Positions 18,101 through 27,100 of a DNA stretch of 64,000 nt are shown one piece after another. Location: NCBI RefSeq assembly GCF_025370935.1, contig NC_133497.1:9860609-9924608 (forward strand), written 5' to 3'. The notes below the pieces were generated by a model. The model did no database searches, was not told the origin of the DNA, and saw only the letters and a list, made by a program, of their open reading frames with translations. The first letter of the stretch is position 1. Every line of letters begins with the position of its first letter. This DNA is from Choristoneura fumiferana (lineage: Eukaryota; Arthropoda; Insecta; Lepidoptera; Tortricidae). A program made the translations under genes and the position numbers.

Positions 18101-21100
18101 ACGTGGCCGCGCCCGACAGCTGCGCGCGGAACTCCTCGCGCCGCTTGGCGCGGATGTTCGCCTGACATACCATAATGTTAGATTAGATTAGATTAGATTT
18201 ATTTATTACCTTTTGAAAAAATACATTATAAGCACATGTCAGTTAATTACAAGAAATTCACAAAAGGATCGTCAAATGTATACAAAAAAAATATCTTATT
18301 AAGTATAATAAATAGTCAGCGAGAATAAAAAATAAATAAATTTAAAATGTCAAATTAGAATTCAATTCAATCATTTTATCTTATAGGTGTTGTCACCAGA
18401 GTTGAAATGAATGATGATTACGCACAGCCACATGAACAACTGACTGCATAAAAGGAGAATAAATTAAATAAATGAGCCAATGTTAAAATCTCGCTGGCAT
18501 TACATGACATGTTCTTGTGTGCCTGACCTCAAATCAGGTGGCACTACTATACTAATACTATAAATATTAGATTATTATTATATTTCCAAGGGATCAGGAT
18601 TAATCTCACACACTAGTAGGGGGAGTATGAGCGGTACGGGGGGGGGGGGGGTACCTTGAGCGTGGCGCCACGTGGGTCAGCTGCACGCGGCGCCCGCTGG
18701 TGTCCACGGTGCGGCCCTCGCGGTCCAGGATGAGCGGCGCCGGGCCCGTGGCCCCCGGCGGGCTCCGCTACACACTAGGGGGGGGGTACCTTGAGCGTGG
18801 GCGCCACGTGGGTCAGCTGCACGCGCCGGCCGCTGGTGTCCACGGTGCGGCCCTCGCGGTCCAGGATGAGCGGCGCCGGGCCCGTGGCCCCCCGGCGGGC
18901 TCCGCTACACACTAGGGGGGGTACCTTGAGCGTGGGCGCCACGTGGGTCAGCTGCACGCGCCGGCCGCTGGTGTCCACGGTGCGGCCCTCGCGGTCCAGG
19001 ATGAGCGGCGCCGGGCCCGTGGCCCCCCGGCGGGCTCCGCTACACACTAGGGGGGGGTACCTTGAGCGTGGGCGCCACGTGGGTCAGCTGCACGCGCCGG
19101 CCGCTGGTGTCCACGGTGCGGCCCTCGCGGTCCAGGATGAGCGGCGCCGGGCCCGTGGCCCCCGGCGGGCTCCGCTACACGCTAGGGGGGCGGTACCTTG
19201 AGCGTGGGCGCCACGTGGGTCAGCTGCACGCGGCGCCCGCTGGTGTCCACGGTGCGGCCCTCGCGGTCCAGGATGAGCGGCGCCGGGCCCGTGGCCCCCG
19301 GCGGGCTCCGCTACACACTAGGGGGGGGTACCTTGAGCGTGGGCGCCACGTGGGTCAGCTGCACGCGCCGCCCGCTGGTGTCCACGGTGCGGCCCTCGCG
19401 GTCCAGGATGAGCGGCGCCGGGCCCGTGGCCCCCCGGCGGGCTCCGCTACACGCTAGGGGGGCGGTACCTTGAGCGTGGGCGCCACGTGGGTCAGCTGCA
19501 CGCGGCGCCCGCTGGTGTCCACGGTGCGGCCCTCGCGGTCCAGGATGAGCGGCGCCGGGCCCGTGGCCCCCCGGCGGGCTCCGCTACACGCTAGGGGGGG
19601 GTACCTTGAGCGTGGGCGCCACGTGGGTCAGCTGCACGCGGCGCCCGCTGGTGTCCACGGTGCGGCCCTCGCGGTCCAGGATGAGCGGCGCCGGGCCCGT
19701 GGCCCCCCGGCGGGCTCCGCTACACGCTAGGGGGGCGGTACCTTGAGCGTGGGCGCCACGTGGGTCAGCTGCACGCGGCGCCCGCTGGTGTCCACGGTGC
19801 GGCCCTCGCGGTCCAGGATGAGCGGCGCCGGGCCCGTGGCCCCCGGCGGGCTCCGCTACACGCTAGGGGGGCGGTACCTTGAGCGTGGGCGCCACGTGGG
19901 TCAGCTGCACGCGGCGCCCGCTGGTGTCCACGGTGCGGCCCTCGCGGTCCAGGATGAGCGGCGCCGGGCCCGTGGCCCCCGGCGGGCTCCGCTACACACT
20001 AGGGGGGGGTACCTTGAGCGTGGGCGCCACGTGGGTCAGCTGCACGCGCCGGCCGCTGGTGTCCACGGTGCGGCCCTCGCGGTCCAGGATGAGCGGCGCC
20101 GGGCCCGTGGCCCCCGGCGGGCTCCGCTACACGCTAGGGGGGCGGTACCTTGAGCGTGGGCGCCACGTGGGTCAGCTGCACGCGCCGCCCGCTGGTGTCC
20201 ACGGTGCGGCCCTCGCGGTCCAGGATGAGCGGCGCCGGGCCCGTGGCCCCCCGGCGGGCTCCGCTACACACTAGGGGGGGGTACCTTGAGCGTGGGCGCC
20301 ACGTGGGTCAGCTGCACGCGCCGGCCGCTGGTGTCCACGGTGCGGCCCTCGCGGTCCAGGATGAGCGGCGCCGGGCCCGTCGGCCCCCGGCGGGCTCCGC
20401 TACACGCTAGGGGGGCGGTACCCTGAGCGTGGGCGCCACGTGGGTCAGCTGCACGCGGCGCCGCTGGTGTCCACGGTGCGGCCCTCGCGGTCCAGGATGA
20501 GCGGCGCCGGGCCCGTGGCCCCCGGCGGGCTCCGCTATACGCTAGGGGGCGGTACCTTGAGCGTGGGCGCCACGTGGGTCAGCTGCACGCGCCGGCCGCT
20601 GGTGTCCACGGTGCGGCCCTCGCGGTCCAGGATGAGCGGCGCCGGGCCCGTGGCCCCCGGCGGGCTCCGCTACACGCTAGGGGGGCGGTACCTTGAGCGT
20701 GGGCGCCACGTGGGTCAGCTGCACGCGCCGGCCGCTGGTGTCCACGGTGCGGCCCTCGCGGTCCAGGATGAGCGGCGCCGGGCCCGTGGCCCCCGGCGGG
20801 CTCCGCTACACGCTAGGGGGGCGGTACCTTGAGCGTGGGCGCCACGTGGGTCAGCTGCACGCGGCGCCCGCTGGTGTCCACGGTGCGGCCCTCGCGGTCC
20901 AGGATGAGCGGCGCCGGGCCCGTGGCCCCCGGCGGGCTCCGCTACACACTAGGGGGGGGTACCTTGAGCGTGGGCGCCACGTGGGTCAGCTGCACGCGGC
21001 GCCCGCTGGTGTCCACGGTGCGGCCCTCGCGGTCCAGGATGAGCGGCGCCGGGCCCGTCGGCCCCGCCGGTATGGCTCCGCCTGACAACCATACAATATG

Positions 21101-24100
21101 ATACACAATTACAGAACATAAATAAACAAATATCATGGGACACTTGACACCAAATGACCTAGTCCCAAACTAAGCAAAGCTTGTACTAGGCAACGGATAA
21201 ACATACTTATATAGATAAATACATAAATACATATTAAACATCCAAAACCCGAGAACAAACATTCGTATTATTCATACAAATATCTGCCCCGGCCGGGATT
21301 CGAACCCGGGACCTCAAGCTTCGTAGTCAGGTTCTTTAACTTGGCCACCCAGTCGTTGTTTGCACATTGCAGTAATATTCCCTATTTTGCACTTCTATAG
21401 GGCCATGTACTGACCAGCTAGTTTTTTCTGTATCCTGGCCTGCAGTTCAGCTATCTTCCGCTGTTTCTCCAACTCCTCAGCAGTCACACCGGCGGAGACG
21501 GCTGGAACAGAAAATGAAAAAAAAATTACATTGAAGAAGAGACGCGGATCACGCGGATGTTATTGGAAATTTGTGTTGAAGAGTGTGCACGTATGTATAA
21601 CTTTATCTATGTAGTGTAGGTATACTTGAAAATAAGTTTATTTAAAAACGACATTTTGATTTCAAGTCGATGCCATTCACCGTTGAGGAGTTCCATCCTT
21701 TGGGGAGGATCCTAGCCGGACTACCAGGATGTCACTATCAGATTATTATATTGTCACCAGATGTACAGAAGTATGTCAAGTTTCAAGTCGATCCAACCAC
21801 TGGAAGTACGTCACATTTAACTAGCAAGATTTGAGCTGAACAAAGAACTTGAAAGTTAAATGAAAGCTTGTAAAAATTTATGAGCCCTGAAGGAAAACTG
21901 TCTTCAATGCTTTAGTTAAAAAAGAAAGAAGACTGCATTTACTGATTTCCTGAAATTAACTTGTCTCACCCGGGCATTGAACCAGTAAAAAGTTCAAAAA
22001 TAAACACTACGCTTTTTTATTATACTAATCACTATCAGGATAAAATTTGACTAAAAAACATTACGACTTGCTCTTTAAAAAAAAAAGGTTGTTCCGGGCG
22101 GTTTCTTTCGGCACCGGATGTTTTTGGTAACAGTGTTTTACTAGACACACACAGATATTTTGCAACCCACCAATCATTCGAGAGATGGGGATAGTCTTTG
22201 GTAACGGATGTTTTCGGTCCATGGCGGTTTTGATTCCGGATGTTTTTGGTAACAGATGTTGTTGTTACTGGAGATTTTGACCGATAATTTGAGAAATGGA
22301 TATTTTCTAGTAACAGATTTTTGGTTTCAGAGCAGTTCTGATACTGGATGTATTTAGTACCGGATGTTTTTGGCACCGGATATGGCACCTACCGGGCTTG
22401 GAGTACAGCACTGGCTTGATGACGCTGGGCGGCGCGAGCGCGCGCGCCGGCAGCGCCGCCTTGATCTGCTGCGCGGCCGCCGCGGCGCCGCTCACCCCCG
22501 CCCGCCCGCCCCCGCCCCCGCCCCGCCCCCGCCCCCGCCCCGCCGCCCCCGCCCCTCCCTTCATGGCGGTTAGAGCGCGCTTGCGCTCTTCTATCTCTTT
22601 CTGGGCGTTCGCCATCATCACCTGTAAGCAAGGCCTAGTAATAAATATAAGATATTATAAATCCGAACCATATTGGCTCACATAATACAGTATTTGACAA
22701 CTACTGAATATCATCATCATCATCCCAGCCTATATACGTCCCACTGCTGGGCACAGGCCTCCTCTCAGAACAAGAGGGCTTGGGCCATAGTTCCCACGCG
22801 GGCCCAGTGCGGATTGGGAACTTACTGCCATGTTATAATATATTATTTATTATTATTATACAAAATATATTATTGTTTTGAAATATAGTAAAATACAAAT
22901 ACAAATCATTTATTGCGGACTTTAGAATCCATAGTGTTAGTAAATACAATTATAATCTTATCGCTATGGTTAGTAATTTATAATTAATTACAAACTAAAG
23001 ACTAAAGACGCTGGACATCGGCAGTACAGGCGCGTTAGCTGCACGTATCGTTGAAGCAGCGGTGAGTCCCAGCGGTGGGTAACATGCTATTAGCGCCCAG
23101 ACTACGGTTAGGAGAACGCACATTATTTTATAATTGTATTTACTAACACTATGGATTCTAAAGTCCGCAATAAATGATTGTATTTGTATTTTGAAAATAC
23201 AAACCGAAATATAAATGCACAGAAAAAGAACCTGAATGCTGAATGCTGAAGACCTGGGTTCAATTCCCAGCGCTGGTCTCTTTTTCTGGTTTTTCTGTGC
23301 ATCTATGTTTCAGTTTGTATTTTCGATATATGCACTGGTCTTAGTAACTGCTGAACCTAATAAGACAAATTATATTTCACCTTAATCCGATCAGCACTAA
23401 GCCCTGTAATCTTGGAGCCAATAGTCTCTCCAACGGGCAGCGCCAACGGAGTAATTTCAACCGGCTCCACCCCGTTCCCATTCTTCTCTTTCTCTTCTGG
23501 CTTCTTCTCCTCCTTTTCCTCATGTTTGGAACGTTTGCTGTCCCTTTTCTCCTCGCTCTCGTGCTTCCGTTTCGTCGACTTGGAGGAAGACACCAGCTCT
23601 TGGGCGAGAGCTAGGATCTTGTCTGCTAGTTTGCTGGCCTTCTTTGAATCGATGTGGGATGATATTTTGTCTATGATCTTCCGGCGCTCGTATCTGTAAT
23701 ATGTTGTTATGTATGTTAGAGTGTGGAAAAATATTAGGACCAGTGGTTTGTTTTCTTCCTGATTTTTTTCAATAAGAAAAGTGACACAGTCTCTTTCAAC
23801 ACTAGATATCCTGAAAGATTAATTCTACCAAGGATGTATACAAATATAAAAAGTAAAAACAGTTACGACATGTGCATTACAATTTATAATAATTTACCAG
23901 AGTCCAAATTGGTTTTTTGGAGTATTTTTTATTTCGACTCCAAATTTGTTACTTTTACGGGTATCCCGTGAAACCATATCGAAAATACAAACTGAGACAT
24001 GGATGCACAGAAAAACCAGAAAAAGAGACCAGCACTGGGAATCGAACCCAGGTCCTCAGCAATCCGTGCTGCGTGCTATAACCCCTACACCACTGCTGGA

Positions 24101-27100
24101 CTGGCTATTAAAGTACTCCATAGACCCGAGAAACCCTTTACAAATCAACTGTTTCATTGGCTTGTCGGAAACTTTATTTACTCTCTGAAGGAATATTTTG
24201 TCAAGATGTAGATGTTTATATTTAAGGCAGTTGTCTCACCGCCGGCGAGGAAACGATTGGCTATCGACTATTTTCTCGCTCAAGAAACGAACAAAAGATA
24301 TAAGATCCTGTGTGAGTAAAAGAGACACATATATTAATAGTTGATCGCTGGCGGTTCACACTGCCGGCCGAGAACTCGCTCTTACATCATTTGTCGCTAA
24401 ATAAAAAAGCTAAGACTAGCTGAGCTATAAAACTAGCTCAGCGATACTCGCTCAGCGCTGTTAGCTTGGCGGCCGCCCGGCTCGAGCGAGTAGAGCGAGT
24501 AATCGCCCGTCGTGCTCGAACACTCGCTTTTCACTGTTCGCCCACTCGTTTCTAGTTACTCGCTCTGCTCGCTTCTCGCTCATCGTCGGCGGTGGGACAA
24601 GTGCCTAAGGCATGTTTATATAACGATTGCATGCTACAAATAATATTTGTATGAATTTATAAGTTTGAATGTTTGATACTAGAATAAGAGTAACATCATA
24701 ATTGTACAGTCAAGGGCAAAGATATCGACACGGCCAAAGTTACAATAGTACATTGTGTCTTAAGGGCGGTAAATAAGGAATTACGAACAAGAGTCTATTA
24801 GAAGGAAGTGAAGTTAATGAGTCGATGTTCGTAATTCTAGTACCGCCCGTGCGACATACAATGTTTTTCATCACATTTGCAAGTAAAATTTTATATTTGT
24901 AAAAGAAAAAATATAATTGTTCCAAATATTGGCGATACCTTCATGACAATAAAATTAGTACGGGCAATGACTCATTGACCGACCACGGGTTTCATGACAA
25001 GCACATTAAGGTCGAGGGTTTTATTTGGGGGGGTTGCAACCAAGGTAGCCTGCATGTTACGACACTGTTTACGAGCAAGTGTGATGAAAAAATATGTATA
25101 CACTACCTTAAGGTTAAGTGCATACATATTTTTGTAACTTTGGCCGTGTCGATATCTTTGCCCTTGATTGTACCTACAACATTTCATGCAAATAAAATAT
25201 ATTTCTATTTCTTTTAGACCAGAGGTTCCCAAATTTATTTCGTCTACCGTCCACTTTGAAAATCAGTTATTTTCTTCACCTTAAAAATCTCAATAACATA
25301 TTAGTCTCGCCTAATGAAGGCACAAAGGTGAAGATTTTTTCTGGGCCCCTTACCGTCCCCCTCTTAGGCCTCTAGCGCCCATAAGAGGGCGTTATCGCCT
25401 ACTTTGGGAAAGACTGTTTAAGACCCTGTCCAGACGGAGCTGCGCCAGCCTGGCTATGGAAGAGCGCGAGAGCATCTGGACGTGGTGTATGTAGCTCTAG
25501 TACTAAAGAACGCGCGAGAGCCTCGCGTCTGGACCGGGTCTTACTGGCAGTAACAGCAGTCAAACGAGCAGAAGGATCACCTGATGGAAAGCAATCACTG
25601 CCGCACATGGACATTCTAGAGAACCCTTGGTGCAACCCGACAAGTGCAAGTGCTAGTCGGATTCAAGTCACACTTAGTCAGTTTTTTTAGAAAAGTACAC
25701 CATTCTGGAACTTAAGGGACTCCTCTGAAGCTGAAACAGCTGGACAGCTGTGGTGCATGGTTTGTAGAGAAGCAAGATAAGTAGTAAATATCAATTGATA
25801 TGCAAAGTGACTAGCGCAGGGGTCAGCAACCTGCGGCTCTTTGGATGTGAAACTGCAGCTCTTTAGTTCCAAACTTTATTTATGCAAGTACTATTTATTG
25901 TTGGCAAGAAAGAATATTGTGGTTCTTTAAAAACTTTGAAATTAATTTGTAATTTTTGACACTTCTGACCCAAAAGGTTGGCGACCCCTGGACTAGCGTC
26001 ATTCGAGCGTCGTTTTCGAGAGAACAGCGCGCGATAACCGAATTGCACGCGGGCGAAGCAGCAAGCAAAAGCTGGTTTTTTTTTATTCAACTGGATGGCA
26101 AACGAGCAAGTCGCCACCGCCTTAGACACCTGCAACACCAGTGGTATTGCAGATGCATTGCCGACCTAGAGGTCTAAGATGGGATACCTCAAGTGCCAGC
26201 AATTTCAACGGCTGTCTCACTCTCCACGCCAAGCACTGCTGCTTCACGGCAGGATTAGCGAGCAAGATGGTGGTAGCAATCCGGGCGGGCCTTGCACAAT
26301 ACATCTAAAATTACGAAAACGATAAAAGAAGCATCATCGTCAATATTGACAAGATCCTCTGTGGAAAGCGATCACGAGTATTATGTATTGTAACGGTAAC
26401 GCGACGACAGCGCTGCGTAAGCCCGGCGTTCGGCCGCCGTACCGCATCGACCGCTGGCACAAAACACAGATAGTTCAGAAGTCAATCTCCTGTACCTACG
26501 CTCGGCGGTCGCTCTAAGGTTGTCAACTATGGCTTATGCACCAAAAAACTATCGTGGCAGTGGCACTCGTGTCTAGTTGTTTGATTTATTATTGAGAATG
26601 AAACGGGAAGAATGGAAATATAAATTAACAACTAAAATATTTTAATTTTAATGTCATTGTTATATTATAAATTTGTCGCAGAAAATATCTTGCGACAATT
26701 TCGTTATTGGCGAAATTCACGATTATTTAATTTAAACAATGTCCACTCAACAGCTATAATAACTTTTTTTTGTTTCTCGATTATTGCACAAAAAAGTCTC
26801 AAGCGGATGGCACTCGCGCTCGCACTGGTCCCAACCGGTCCGAGATATCGTGTCCGTGAGCAGTGTCTATGTGTGCGTTGCTCGAGCGCACTTGTATGGA
26901 GATTGATTTCTGAACTATCTGTGTTTTGTGCCGCTGGCCACGCGTAGTCTCAGCGTCAACGTACGTATTCTTGAAATATATACCTACGGCTGGGCAGAGC
27001 GCTAGGGTTGGCAACTACAAAAAGTAAAACAGATGCGTATAGATCTTTATTGTATGTGTGTAGTTTTAGGGGTAGGGATTTTATGATTATTTATTTATTA

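Noticed and set aside
18640..21081. CRISPR-like array
   Set aside because: The repeats are 135 bp with almost identical spacers, encode protein, and lie in a eukaryotic gene.
18700..21100. Long overlapping open frames on the + strand of the exon array (Met-Ser-Val-Gly-Ala type repeats)
   Set aside because: They are antisense shadows of the PRPF3 exon copies. GC-rich DNA keeps several frames open, and the minus strand matches a known protein.
22389..22393. Donor of PRPF3 exon 3 at AG|GTGCC (22388)
   Set aside because: It would put exon 4 out of frame; the donor G|GTAGGT at 22392 keeps the reading frame and the match.
22364..22685. Pro/Arg-rich frames on the + strand
   Set aside because: Antisense shadow of the Gly/Arg-rich linker in PRPF3 exon 3.
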